Origin: an uncultured Prevotella sp.
GTDB taxonomy: Bacteria; Bacteroidota; Bacteroidia; Bacteroidales; Bacteroidaceae
DNA: 64,000 nt
Assembly (NCBI GenBank): GCA_934204655.1
Contig: CAKPZJ010000008.1
Location: 33,402-97,401 of the forward strand
Direction: 5' to 3'
The notes under the pieces were generated by a model. It saw nothing but the letters and a program-made list of their open reading frames with translations. It made no database searches and was not told the origin of the DNA. The translations under genes were made by a program, and so were the position numbers. This document shows positions 7,891-18,100 of this stretch, in pieces (within the stretch, counting starts at the first letter, position 1; the number at the start of each line of letters is the position of its first letter).

Positions 7891-10419
7891 TTACTGACCC
7901 CCACCCTGGTTGCCACCGCCACCCTGCTTTACATCGTTGTTCTCTACGGTACGCTCAGTGTGCTTCACACTGGCTTTGAGTTTACCGATGCGGAAACTAA
8001 CCGACACGCCGTAGTACTGCTGGCACCAGCTGGTGCTGGCCGTAGTGCGGAAGTTGTCGGCCACGGTCTCGCTGCGATAGCAGAAATAGCGTTTGCCAAA
8101 CGGTTTGGTGACATAGGCTGACAGGGTGAGCCGCTTGTCCATAAACGACTTGTTCAGCGAGAAGTTGTACCACTGGTATCGGGCATCCTTGCCCTGCAGG
8201 GTCGGCTGCGGGGTCTGCACGTAGTACGACGCGCTGAATATCCAGGTCTTGGCAAAAGTCTGCTGCAGGCTGGCGTTGATGTTGGTAGTCCAGCCATGGT
8301 TGCGCAGCGACTGGCCGTCGCTCATGTGACTATAGCCCACGCTGCCATTGAGGGTAATACGGGTATTGGTAATGGGTGTCCAGTTGGCATACGCCATCAG
8401 ACCGGCATACTGGATGCGGCCTATGTTGGCATAGGACGAGTAGATGACATCCTTGCCGGTAGGATTGGGCAAGCCCTCTATATCGCGGTCATTGACCAGA
8501 CGGTCTACGCTCTCGATACTGTTATTGACAAACCGGTAGGTGCCTGTGAGGGTATAGGTGAACTTAGAGCTGTAACTGCTGAACTGCAGGTCTACGGCGT
8601 GGCTCTTCTCAGTGTCCAGGTTGGGGTTGCCCTGCGATATGGCATCGGGAGTGCGGTCGTCGAGATAGGGGTTCAGGTACCATATACCGGGGCGGTTGAT
8701 GCGCATCTTGTAGCCTAACGACAGGTTGGTGGCATCGTTGAACTTGTAGCCCAGGCGAGCCGAGGGCACCAGGTCGTCAAAGTTCTTGCGGAAGTTGGTA
8801 CCACGACCCAGGAGATACTCTACCTTCTGCAGGGTGTGCTCGTAGCGCAGGCCCAGACGGGCCGACCACTTGTCTAATGTAAGACCGTAACCCGTATAGG
8901 CTGCCATAATGTCGTTGTGGTGACGGTAGTGCGAGCTGTTGTCGCTGTCGTAGGTCTCATCCTGGTTGCCGGTGCCGAGGTTATAGCGGTCGTTGTCCGA
9001 CTTGTTACGGCGCAGTATGTACTTAGCGCCCGCCTCCCACGTGTGATGCTTGGCAAAGGGCGTGGTGTAGTCTATCTGGAAGGTATGCTCCATGGTGTTC
9101 TCGTCACCGTCCATGCGCTGGTCGCGCATACGGTCTATGAAAGTCTGCCAGTCGGCGGCGGACTCGCGGTCGGTATAGAGATAACGGCTGTCTGAGGTCG
9201 ACGGACTGCTCTCGAGCCTATACGACAGGGTGAGCAGCCGATCCTTGACACTAAAGGAGCGCTGATAGTCCAGGCTGGCACTGTAGTCGTCCCAGCTCTC
9301 CTTGGTGTGCGAGGGCGAGCGGTAGCCATAGAGCTGTTGGCCCGTGGCCGGCACCGTCGAGAAGACCGTGTTCTGGGCATCGCCCTTAGAGGTAAACTTG
9401 CTGAGCGAGAACGACCCCGTTATCAGTCGCAGAGTATCTATCTCGTAACTGGCCTCAATGTCACCGCCCTGCCACAGGCTATGCCTCTTGGTGTAGCCAT
9501 CGGCCACGGTAGACGAAATAACGGCACCACCGGTGCCTATCTGGCTACGGTCGGAGTAAGTGTAGACCTTAGGCGAGTGGTTGCTACTGGCATTGTAGTT
9601 GACGCTCATGGTCAGTTTGCCCTGCTTCACCGTGGCATAGAGCCCACCGCCATAACTACTGTTGCTGGCACGGCCCGAGAAGGTGGCATTATAGCCCTCG
9701 GGGCCCTTGCCCTCGGTGACAATATTGAGGATACCGCCCACACCCTCGGCATCGTACTTCGGGCCAGGGTTGGTTATCACCTCTATCTTCTTGATGCTCG
9801 ACGCGGGCATACTCTTGAGCACCTCCTTGGGGTTCTTGGTCATCATGTTGTTGGGCTTGCCGTTCACATAGATTTTGAACGAGCTGTTGCCGTTGACCCG
9901 TATGTTGTCCTGCCCGTCTACGGTCACCATGGGCACTTTCTTGAGCATCTCTATCACTGTGTTGGTGCTGGCCTCGGGGTCGTCCTCCACGCTGTAGGCT
10001 ATCTTGTCTACATCGGCCTTGACCAGGGGCTTATAGGCCACCACCTCTACCGTCTGCAACTCTTTCTTGCTATCGCTGATGAGCAGGGTGCCCAGGTCTA
10101 TGGTATGCTGGGCGGCGCTCACGGTATAGGTGCGCTGCAGGGGCGTGCGTCCCACGGCCCGCACCAGCAACTGGTAGTCGCCCGAGCCGGTGGCCGTGAT
10201 GGCGAAGCGGCCGTTCAGATCGGTCAGGGCCTGCTTGACAGGCTTGTCGGTGGCTCCAGGGCGTACGATGGTGAGCGTGGCATAAGGCTCGCCCTCATGG
10301 GTGAGCGAGTCGGTCACCACGCCACGCAGGGTGTAGGTTATGTCCTTGGTCTGGGCCGCTGCCCCCAGTGTCATCCATAGCCCTATGGCTATCGTAAGCA
10401 GTGTCAGTTTCACTTTCAT
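7891..10419 (-). CDS. TonB-dependent receptor-like outer-membrane beta-barrel protein
   Basis: 842 residues from the ATG at 10419 (MKVKLTLLTIAIGLWMTLG signal); an ATG 21 bp further upstream would only add a Lys-rich extension. Order: CarboxypepD_reg-like beta-sandwich (about 30-105, YTLRGVVTDSLTHEGEPYATL), plug (about 125-230, with VNGKPNNMMTKNPKEVLKSMP and AEGVGGILNIVT), then a large barrel (LSLGYKMRINRPGIWYLNPYLDD is typical of the OMP_b-brl_3 family). The C-terminus is a Gly-rich tail rather than the usual terminal aromatic residue. Not a SusC homologue, and no SusD partner is present. Ligand unknown. It faces the divergent sialidase-fold lipoprotein gene, which may be a functional neighbour. 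Confidence 0.85.
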   Translation of the reverse strand: MKVKLTLLTIAIGLWMTLGAAAQTKDITYTLRGVVTDSLTHEGEPYATLTIVRPGATDKPVKQALTDLNGRFAITATGSGDYQLLVRAVGRTPLQRTYTVSAAQHTIDLGTLLISDSKKELQTVEVVAYKPLVKADVDKIAYSVEDDPEASTNTVIEMLKKVPMVTVDGQDNIRVNGNSSFKIYVNGKPNNMMTKNPKEVLKSMPASSIKKIEVITNPGPKYDAEGVGGILNIVTEGKGPEGYNATFSGRASNSSYGGGLYATVKQGKLTMSVNYNASSNHSPKVYTYSDRSQIGTGGAVISSTVADGYTKRHSLWQGGDIEASYEIDTLRLITGSFSLSKFTSKGDAQNTVFSTVPATGQQLYGYRSPSHTKESWDDYSASLDYQRSFSVKDRLLTLSYRLESSPSTSDSRYLYTDRESAADWQTFIDRMRDQRMDGDENTMEHTFQIDYTTPFAKHHTWEAGAKYILRRNKSDNDRYNLGTGNQDETYDSDNSSHYRHHNDIMAAYTGYGLTLDKWSARLGLRYEHTLQKVEYLLGRGTNFRKNFDDLVPSARLGYKFNDATNLSLGYKMRINRPGIWYLNPYLDDRTPDAISQGNPNLDTEKSHAVDLQFSSYSSKFTYTLTGTYRFVNNSIESVDRLVNDRDIEGLPNPTGKDVIYSSYANIGRIQYAGLMAYANWTPITNTRITLNGSVGYSHMSDGQSLRNHGWTTNINASLQQTFAKTWIFSASYYVQTPQPTLQGKDARYQWYNFSLNKSFMDKRLTLSAYVTKPFGKRYFCYRSETVADNFRTTASTSWCQQYYGVSVSFRIGKLKASVKHTERTVENNDVKQGGGGNQGGGQ

Positions 10420-10830
10420 TGTCTTCTTTTTTATAATCATCGTTATTTTTATTCTTTCCTACATGGTGGCTACCGGCCGCGGGGCCATAGGCTTACACCT
10501 TATTACATATATACGCGCGGGCGCGAGGAGGGCTGAGCCTGCTATGGCTCCGACCATTTTCCTAAAGGCCTTTAGCCGGCGGAGGAGAATCTTCCAGTGT
10601 ACCCTACGTAGTCATTACGCATGGGGCAACGCCGTCTGTGCCGGCACACACTACTTTAAAGACGACAGAAAGGGTCATTTATGTCAACCGAGGGCTGTTT
10701 TTTCACTTTTTTTAATCATTTAGTCCCCTTTTTGTTGTTGCTTCCGCATTTTTTACCTACATTTGCAGTGCGCTGATGCCTATTGACGCAGCCACAACCG
10801 AACTAATAACTACTAAAATATCAGATTGCT
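10420..10830. promoter_or_regulatory. Divergent intergenic region between receptor and sialidase-fold genes
   Basis: 411 bp without a gene. A copy of the recurrent ACCTTATTA-CATATATA element followed by CGCGCG lies near 10498-10518. On the plus strand, TTG at 10735-10737 and -7 box TACATTTG at 10758-10765 are 20 bp apart and would start the plus-strand gene with a leader of about 60 nt. A short stretch near 10686 (CAACCGAGGGC) resembles part of the 64-bp repeat seen at 25475. No clear minus-strand -7 box was found. Confidence 0.6.
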
Positions 10831-12630
10831 ATGAAACGATTACCCCTTGCCGTGGCCTACGCTACCCTGTGTGTATCGCTTGCCGCCTGTAGCAGCAGCG
10901 ACAGTCCTACCCCCGACACGCCAACCACTCCGCCCGACACCCCGCCTACCACACCGGTAGTAGCCCACATTACGCCCATCGAGGAACTGAACCAGGGCGA
11001 CGACGCGGTCAACTCGCATGCCGACGAGACCGACCGGGCACAACTCACCATGAACTACCGCACCTATACCGACATTACAAGCAGTAGCTTAGGTGTCACC
11101 AAGCCTCACTATACCCGTATCAAGAAACTCAAGGATGGTAGCTACATACTCTTCTACCATCAGAACCAGATAGGAGCCGACTGCTACTACGCCACCAGTA
11201 CCGACCTGCTGCACTGGTCGTTTGGCCAGCAGCTCTTCAGCCGTTACTCCATCACTGACAGCAGCGGCAAAAAGAACGAGCGACGCTATGCCAACTGCGA
11301 CGCACTGGTACTGAGCAATGGCGACATAGTGGCCGTGGCCTCATTCAGGGCCAACAACGGTTACCGCAGCCTGCCCAAGGATGCCGGTATCGAACTACGC
11401 CGCAGTACCGACAACGGCCGCACGTGGTCGGCACCCATCCAGATATACCAGGGTGTCAACTGGGAACCCTATCTGTTAGAGCCATCGCCCGGCGTGCTGC
11501 AATGCTACTTTACCGACAGCAGCCGCACGGGTACCGAGGGAGCCGACACAGGTACGGCCATGGTCACCTCGGCCGACAACGGCCTTACCTGGTCGCCCGC
11601 ATTGGGTGCCGACCCGCTCTATGTACTCCGCATGAAGTGGCAGAAGGACGGCAAGACCTACTTTAACCACCAGATGCCCTCCGTGATACGCCTCAACGGC
11701 GGCAATATGCTGGCCGCCGCCATGGAGACCCATGCGCCAGCGGGCTACTTCATCTCATTAGCTCACAGCCATGAGGATGGCCAGTGGGACAAGCTCACCA
11801 AGAACGATGAAGGCCCTGCCGACAGCCAGAACCTGTACTTCAGCGGCTGTGCTCCTTATCTTACGCAGTTCCCCTCGGGCGAAACGGCCCTCTCTTACAA
11901 CTCGGGCTCTAAGTACTACCTCAAGCTGGGCGATGCCCAGGCCCGCAAATTCTACGAAGCCATCTGCCCCTTCAGTGGCAGTGGGTTCTGGGGAACGCTG
12001 CAGCTGATAGACAGTCACCGCCTTATAGGCATGATGCCCAACACGGGGGCCGGCACGGTTATGATGGCCCAGTTTGTGCTCAACCACCGTATCAAGGCCA
12101 CGCAGCGCACCGTGACGGTCGACGGTGGAAACGCCGAGTGGAGCACCCGCGACGACGCGCTCTTCGTGGGAAGCAAGAGTCTGACGCAGGGAACCCTGCG
12201 CTGCTCACAGGATGCCAACAATATCTATCTGCTGGTAGAGACACGCGACATGACACCGCAGATTAACGACCGCACCATCGTCATAATAGGCAGCGAGAAC
12301 GCCAAGCACGAACTGGCCGAAGGCTCGCTGCGACTGCTGATAAGCACCAGCGGACTGGTAACGGCCGAGAGCTATCAGGGAACGTGGAAAACCTACGCCC
12401 AGAAGAAAGACCTCAGCGTGAAGACCTCGGTATGCAACGGCAAGAACACGGGCAAGGAGGAGCTCTTCGGCTATGTAACCGAGATAGCCATTCCGCGCAA
12501 GGCGCTGAACATACAGAACGGCCGCCTCATCGTCAACCTCGGTGTGCGCGACGGCTCGGGCGACCTCGATGCCCTGGCCAACATGGAGAGCACCAACACC
12601 CAGAAGTGGATGGTCATCTCGGGCCTGTAA
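10831..12630 (+). CDS. Sialidase-fold (BNR repeat) lipoprotein with C-terminal sugar-binding-like domain
   Basis: 599 residues. Lipoprotein signal MKRLPLAVAYATLCVSLAAC, then a Thr/Pro-rich linker. Asp-box motifs STDNGRTWS (about residue 192) and SADNGLTWS (about 251) mark a BNR beta-propeller, as in sialidases and GH93-like exo-arabinanases; further blades hold GSYILFYHQN and GNMLAAAMETH. The last ~190 residues (TVDGGNAEWSTRDDALFVG ... NIYLLVETRD ... YVTEIAIPRKALN) resemble a CBM9/DUF1083-like module. The full set of catalytic sialidase residues could not be verified, so the substrate is open. Its own promoter is at 10735-10765. Surface glycan hydrolysis is the inferred role. Confidence 0.75.
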   Translation: MKRLPLAVAYATLCVSLAACSSSDSPTPDTPTTPPDTPPTTPVVAHITPIEELNQGDDAVNSHADETDRAQLTMNYRTYTDITSSSLGVTKPHYTRIKKLKDGSYILFYHQNQIGADCYYATSTDLLHWSFGQQLFSRYSITDSSGKKNERRYANCDALVLSNGDIVAVASFRANNGYRSLPKDAGIELRRSTDNGRTWSAPIQIYQGVNWEPYLLEPSPGVLQCYFTDSSRTGTEGADTGTAMVTSADNGLTWSPALGADPLYVLRMKWQKDGKTYFNHQMPSVIRLNGGNMLAAAMETHAPAGYFISLAHSHEDGQWDKLTKNDEGPADSQNLYFSGCAPYLTQFPSGETALSYNSGSKYYLKLGDAQARKFYEAICPFSGSGFWGTLQLIDSHRLIGMMPNTGAGTVMMAQFVLNHRIKATQRTVTVDGGNAEWSTRDDALFVGSKSLTQGTLRCSQDANNIYLLVETRDMTPQINDRTIVIIGSENAKHELAEGSLRLLISTSGLVTAESYQGTWKTYAQKKDLSVKTSVCNGKNTGKEELFGYVTEIAIPRKALNIQNGRLIVNLGVRDGSGDLDALANMESTNTQKWMVISGL

Positions 12631-12699
12631 GCCACCACCGCCAACCCGCCACATAGCCTAACCGCGGCAGCGCCAAGCATAAAATACTTCGCCATTTGC

Positions 12700-12730
12700 T
12701 TTGCGCTGTCCGCGGTTTGCGCTATCTTTG
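12700..12730 (+). promoter_or_regulatory. Promoter of trxA
   Basis: TTTG at 12700-12703, 19-bp spacer, TATCTTTG at 12723-12730; the trxA ATG is 30 bp downstream. A clear Bacteroidota sigma-A type promoter. Confidence 0.8.
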
Positions 12731-12759
12731 CAAAAGCAATAATCATAAAGACTACAACA

Positions 12760-13074
12760 ATGGAAGTAAAAATCACAAACGAGAACATTCAGAGCTACTT
12801 GGACGGCGACCTGCCCGTAGTAGTAGACCTGTGGGCCACCTGGTGTGGTCCCTGCCGCATGGTGGCCCCCATTATAGCCGAACTGGCCAACGAGTACGAC
12901 GGCCGAGTGGTAGTGGGCAAGTGCGACGTGGAGGAGAACGACGACATAGCCATGGAATATGGCGTGCGCAACATCCCCACCATCCTGTTCTTCAAGGGCG
13001 GACAGTTAGTAGACAAGTTTGTAGGGGCAGCCACCAAGGCTGTGCTCAATGAGAAAATCAAGGCCCTGCTCTAA
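12760..13074 (+). CDS. trxA: Thioredoxin
   Basis: 104 residues, the full length of a classical cytoplasmic thioredoxin. The active site WCGPCR places the redox cysteines at 29 and 32, the cis-proline follows in NIPT, and the conserved VVVDLWATWCG strand precedes it. There is no signal peptide, so it acts in the cytosol as a disulfide reductant for reductases and stress repair. It has its own promoter and a strong terminator, so it is monocistronic. Confidence 0.97.
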   Translation: MEVKITNENIQSYLDGDLPVVVDLWATWCGPCRMVAPIIAELANEYDGRVVVGKCDVEENDDIAMEYGVRNIPTILFFKGGQLVDKFVGAATKAVLNEKIKALL

Positions 13075-13090
13075 CGGGCCCCTACACATA

Positions 13091-13136
13091 CAGAGAGCCG
13101 GGTATGCGCCATAGCAGCTGCATACCCGGCTCTCTG
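13091..13136. terminator. Bidirectional terminator between trxA and tsaE
   Basis: A perfect 17-bp stem, 13091-13107 against 13120-13136, with a 12-nt loop, between two convergent genes. The flanking T tract is short. Confidence 0.85.
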
Positions 13137-13161
13137 TGTTATGATGGCCGTCGGCGAAGAG

Positions 13162-13575
13162 TCAGAAACTCAGCTGGCGGCTCCCATCATCCTGCACGGA
13201 GATATGAACCTTGACCACGTCGTCGGGCAGGATGTCCTCGATGAGTTCGGGCCACTCCAGCAGACAGAGGTTGCCGCTGTAGAAGTAGTCCTCGTACCCC
13301 ATGTCGTACACTTCCTCGATGCGCTTGATGCGGTAGAAGTCAAAATGATATATGGGCTGTCCCTGCCCATCGGTGTACTCATTGACCAGGGCAAAGGTGG
13401 GCGACGTAATGACATCCCTGACACCCAACTCCTGGCACAGAGCCTTGACAAAGGTAGTCTTGCCGGCACCCATGCTGCCATAGAAGGCGATAACGCGGGC
13501 CGGCCCCATCTGGGCGATAAACTGGCGCGCCGCGGCGTGTATGTCGTCGAGCGACGCAATGGTAATCTGAGTCAT
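13162..13575 (-). CDS. tsaE: tRNA threonylcarbamoyladenosine biosynthesis ATPase TsaE
   Basis: 137 residues. P-loop GSMGAGKT at 33-40, and TSPTFALVNEY, the conserved TsaE switch segment, about residue 57. TsaE is the ATPase partner of TsaB/TsaD in making t6A37 of ANN-decoding tRNAs. It begins 7 bp after porX and is the last gene of the aroA-to-tsaE run. The HFDFYRI motif also fits the family. Confidence 0.96.
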   Translation of the reverse strand: MTQITIASLDDIHAAARQFIAQMGPARVIAFYGSMGAGKTTFVKALCQELGVRDVITSPTFALVNEYTDGQGQPIYHFDFYRIKRIEEVYDMGYEDYFYSGNLCLLEWPELIEDILPDDVVKVHISVQDDGSRQLSF

Positions 13576-13582
13576 AATTGTA

Positions 13583-15136
13583 TTATCTTTTTTTGGGTTT
13601 CAATGTGATAAGCGGGATGAGCATCTCTTCCATGGAGATGCCACCATGCTGGAACGTGTTCTTGTAGTAAGACACGTAGTAGTTGTAGTTATTGGGATAG
13701 GCGAAGAAAGCATCGCCCGTGGCAAACACGTAACTGGTACTCAGGTTGGGCGCCGGGAGCTGGGCCTGACGTGGGTCCTTGATGACAAACACCTCCTTGG
13801 AGTTGTAGCTCAGGTTCTTGCCCAACTTGTAGCGCAGGTTGGTGTTGGTATTGCGGTCACCAATAATTCGGATGGGCTTGGTGGCGCGTATGGAGCCGTG
13901 ATCGGTGGTGAGCACCACACGGCAGCCGGTCTGGGCGACAGCGCGGAAGAGGTCGGCGATAACAGAGTGACGGAACCAACCAAGGGTAAGGTTGCGGTAA
14001 GCCGACTCGTCGTTGGCCAGTTCGCGAATCATCTTGGACTCGGTACGGGCATGAGAGAGCATGTCGATAAAGTTGACCACCACGACGTTCAGGTCATAAG
14101 CCGAGCACTCGTTGATCCGGCTGATAAACTTCTCGGCGCCGGTGCTGTCGTTAATCTTACTATAGCTGAAGGTGTCGTGGCGCCTATAACGCTCTATCTG
14201 TGTCCGTATGAGCGGCTCCTCGTTCAGGTTCTTGCCCTCCTCTTCGTCCTCGTCTACCCATAAGTCCGGAAACATCGTGGCTATCTGCGTAGGCATCAGT
14301 CCGCTGAAGATGGCGTTGCGCGCGTACTGCGTGGCAGTAGGCAGTATGCTGGTGTACATGTCCTCGTCTATCTCATAGAGGTCGCCTATCTGTGGGGCCA
14401 GCATGCGCCACTGGTCATAGCGGAAGTTGTCAATGACAATGAGGAACACGCGCTCGCCCGCGTCCAGCATGGGGAAGATGCGGCGGCTCATCACGTCGGT
14501 ACTCATCAACGGCCTGTCCGTATTGCCAGGCTTTACCCAGTCCAGGTAATGCTGGCGGACAAACTTGGCAAACCCCAAGTTGGCCTCTTCCTTCTGCATC
14601 TGCAGCATCTCGGTCATGGTGCTGTCCGCGCTGCTCAGCTCGAGTTCCCAATGGGTCAGCCGGCGGTACATGTCCATCCAGTCGTTCACCGAGCGGCACT
14701 CCATCATCTGCATCATCAGGTTCTGATAATTCTGCTGGTACCCGGTCTGCGTAACCTCGGTCACTATCTCCCGGCTGTGTATATTCTTCTTCAGGGTGAG
14801 CAGTATCTGGTGTGGGTTGACGGGCTTGATGAGATAGTCGGCTATCTTGGATCCTATGGCCTGGTCCATGATGTCCTCCTCCTCGCTCTTGGTAACCATC
14901 ACCACGGGCGTGGCGGGGCTCACCTCCTTGATGCGCTGCAGGGTCTCCAGCCCGGTGAGTCCCGGCATCATCTCGTCGAGCAGCACCAGGTCAAAGGTGC
15001 GCTGGCTGCACATCTCTATGGCGTCGCTGCCATTGGTTACGGTCACCACGTCGTACCCCTTTTTCTCCAAGAACAGTATATGGGCCCGCAAGAGTTCTAT
15101 CTCGTCGTCAACCCAAAGCAGTAATCCGTTAGTCAT
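13583..15136 (-). CDS. porX: PorX-like response regulator with PglZ/alkaline phosphatase-fold domain
   Basis: 517 residues. The N-terminal receiver domain is complete: Asp10/Asp11 acidic pair, Asp54 phospho-acceptor in LVLLDEMMPG, Thr82 and Lys104 (YLIKP). Instead of a DNA-binding output it carries a PglZ-type phosphodiesterase domain (about 205-517) with IDNFRYDQW near 236, LPTATQYARNA near 266 and TTDHGS, residues placed as metal ligands and nucleophile in this superfamily. In Porphyromonas gingivalis and Flavobacterium, PorX controls type IX secretion together with PorY. It is adjacent to the PorW-like fusion gene (41 bp gap), so two T9SS factors sit together. Confidence 0.93.
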   Translation of the reverse strand: MTNGLLLWVDDEIELLRAHILFLEKKGYDVVTVTNGSDAIEMCSQRTFDLVLLDEMMPGLTGLETLQRIKEVSPATPVVMVTKSEEEDIMDQAIGSKIADYLIKPVNPHQILLTLKKNIHSREIVTEVTQTGYQQNYQNLMMQMMECRSVNDWMDMYRRLTHWELELSSADSTMTEMLQMQKEEANLGFAKFVRQHYLDWVKPGNTDRPLMSTDVMSRRIFPMLDAGERVFLIVIDNFRYDQWRMLAPQIGDLYEIDEDMYTSILPTATQYARNAIFSGLMPTQIATMFPDLWVDEDEEEGKNLNEEPLIRTQIERYRRHDTFSYSKINDSTGAEKFISRINECSAYDLNVVVVNFIDMLSHARTESKMIRELANDESAYRNLTLGWFRHSVIADLFRAVAQTGCRVVLTTDHGSIRATKPIRIIGDRNTNTNLRYKLGKNLSYNSKEVFVIKDPRQAQLPAPNLSTSYVFATGDAFFAYPNNYNYYVSYYKNTFQHGGISMEEMLIPLITLKPKKR

Positions 15137-15176
15137 TGTCTCTGTATCTCTATATATTATGGTTAGGGTGCTACGG

Positions 15177-18100
15177 TTAGAAACCCTCTAAGTCGTAGTA
15201 CTCGTCTTCTAAGTCAAACTTCTTCTTAGCCGGGGCCGACTTCTTCTTGGCCTTGCCCTTGAGGGTGTCGGCTGGGGCCGGAGTGGTCCTGTCGCGGAAG
15301 TAGATACCCGTCTTGCTCACCACGGGCTTAGGGGTAGCTGGGGTGGCAGGCTTGGCCGTGGGGGCCGGGGCAGACTTACCCGTAGCCGAAGCCTTGGGCG
15401 CCGGGGTAGCGGCTTTCTTTCCGGCAGCCGAGGACTGGGTGGTGGGGATGGTAACGCCCTTGTCCGTAGCCGAGGGCCGGGTGGCTGGGGCCGTCGATGG
15501 CTTATCCGTGGCAGCCGGCTCGGCCGAGGGGATGAGCACCCCCGTCTTGCCCGGAGTGGTCGCGGGCGGTGTAGAGGTGGCTCCGGGCGTGCTGATGATG
15601 GTTCCCGTCGTGCCAGAGGTGGCTCCGGGCGATGCCGGGGTGCCTTCTGATGTAGTGGCGGGTATAAAGGTCTTGCCCTCTGGGGCCGATGGTTCGGTAC
15701 GGGCAGGCTGCTCGGTGGGTATCACGGTTCCGGCAGCGGGGGTGGTGGCGGCTGGCTCGTCGGGAGCCACATAGGTGCCACCTGTGCGCTGCCCCCCATC
15801 CTCGGGTTCGGTCAGCAGCATGCCGTCATCGAGTGCGCGGTCAATCTCCTCGGCCGAGGGGTCTGTGGCAGGGCGCGTCACTATCTCATCAGGCTCAGTA
15901 AGCAGTCTGAACGTGCTCACCTTCAACGGTGCGAAGTGCTTAGCGTAGTAGGCGGCATAGTCATCGTAACTATAGGGATGGCCAATGAGCTCCAGGTTGG
16001 CGTTGCTGATAACGAGCGAACGGCAACCAGGATAGCGCTGTACGATATGCTGGGCGTAGAGCTGGCGGGCATACTGCAGGGCCTCGTCATAATTGCGGAA
16101 ACCGCTCACTTCCATGTGCTGCAGACCGCTGTGGTCGCTCACGGAGATTTCAAAGTTGCGCACCATGAAGTTGGTAAAGTTGTAGCGGGCCAGCTCGAAG
16201 AGCAGTTGGTTGACCTTCACGGAGTCGGGGGCATACACTAACACAAACTTGAACTCGGCCGTGCGGTCAGGGGTAAACGCGCGCACCGAGTCGGCCGCTG
16301 CGCCATTCAGCACGGCGGCTCGCTGTGCCCACATGCCGTCCAGGTCAAACTTATCGCTGCGCAGCCGGCGGCCCGCCTTCACTCCGTTGATGATCATGCC
16401 GGCCAAGGCACTTATATCGCTTTCCGGAAACTGGCTAACCACCCGCTGCAGGTCGGCCAGGCAACTGTCTGGCTGGCCATCGTTCAACTTGGCCAAGGCT
16501 CCTATGAACAGGAACTTGTCGCGGTTGGCTCCCTGGGGGAAGCGGCGGGCCGAGAAGGCGGTATTGGTACGCACCTCGCCCATGCGGTCGGCCTTGAAGG
16601 CGTTGTAGGTAGCCGCGTAGAGCGAATCTTCCAAGTGTACGCCCACCCGGGCGTTCTCGGCAAAGTAGGGGTCGGTCAGCACCGTTGTCCACTGGCTCTT
16701 TGCGTAGTGGGTCTTCAGACTATCCAGACAGCGCTGCGCCTGGGCCGACTGCTGTTGACGCATATAGAGCAGGTAGAGGTGATAGTAAGCCTCGTCCATG
16801 CCCGTATAGGTGGGATAATGGTCAGTCAGGCGGCGCAGATACTTCTCGCTGAGCCGTAGGTTGTCCAGCTTGTCCTTGAAGATGACACCCGCATGGAATA
16901 GGCCGTCCATAATAAGCCGGTCGCTCTCTGCTACCTGTTCGGGGGAGAATGGTATCTGGGCGAGATAGTACTCGCGGCGGTGCGGGTCATTCTGCACGCT
17001 GTCGGGCTGAGCCTTCAGCAAGTCGGCCCGGGCAGCCTCGCGGGCCACCGAGTCGGCCTGCTGGGGTGTCAGAGACTGCTCACCGCCCGGCGCTGACACC
17101 ACCGTCTTGTTTATACGTTGCCAGTTGTCCACATTCTCGCGCTTGCCCCATAGCTTCTGGAACGCAGCCTTACCCTGGCTCACCGCCATAGGGTTGTAGA
17201 AGTACCACTGGCCGTTGCCCTGCTGTCCTGTGGGGGCCTGCGGGGTGTTGGGTCGACGGTTGCCAGTCATGCCGGTCTCGCCCCCGTTCTGGCTCTGCAT
17301 GGTCTGAGCGTCGCTCTCCTGCTGGGCACGGCGCTCCTCTTTCTCCTTCTTCTTCAGAGCCTCTATCACGCGGTCTATGGCAGCGTTGCGCTCGGTCTCG
17401 CTCATACGGGCCAGGGCTTGCAGCGAGTCCTGCAGGGCCACGGCCTCGGTATGGGGTACTAACTCGTCCAGCACCTGCGACCGTTCGGACAGCTGCCGGT
17501 AGTCGGGGCGGTCCTGGTCCAGCAGTCCGATGGCCTCGCCATAACAACGGCGCGCGTCCGAGAACTTCTCGCGCTGCCAGTACAGGTCGCCCAGGCGCAG
17601 GAGCAGCACTCCTTTCTCGATGCCGCTACGGGTAGCCTTGCGGTTGCCCGTCTCGTAGGCCGACAGGGCGTGCAGGGTATCGCGGTCGGCCAGATAGATG
17701 TTGCCGATGGCGTAATACACCTGGTCGAGATAGTCTTTGTTGTTGTCCGAGGCTGCCATACGGCGCAGGCGGCTTATCATGCGGCGCGACTGACCCTTAG
17801 CCAGCACCTCGGTCTGTGCGATACGCGCGTTGAACTCCAGTTCGTAAGGCGGATTGAGCCTTACCACACGGCGGTAAGCACGGTAAGCCGAGTCGGGCTG
17901 GCCCACAGCGGCATAGAGTTGGCCTAACAGGAACCACTCGCGGGCGCGCTGCTTACGACGCATCTCGTGGCGTATCACCCGGCGCACATAGGGTATGGCG
18001 CGACGGTAGTCGGCCGTATGTAGATAGTAGTCGGCATAGGCATAGTCCCATTCCTTGACGGCACGCCAGTCCATAGAGTCGCGGGCCATGTTGCGTATCA

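Noticed and set aside
9307-10380. Long open frame antisense to the receptor gene (357 codons)
   Set aside because: It lies wholly within the receptor gene on the other strand, has no promoter or start context, and is His/Gly/Val-rich as expected from antisense of GC-rich codons.
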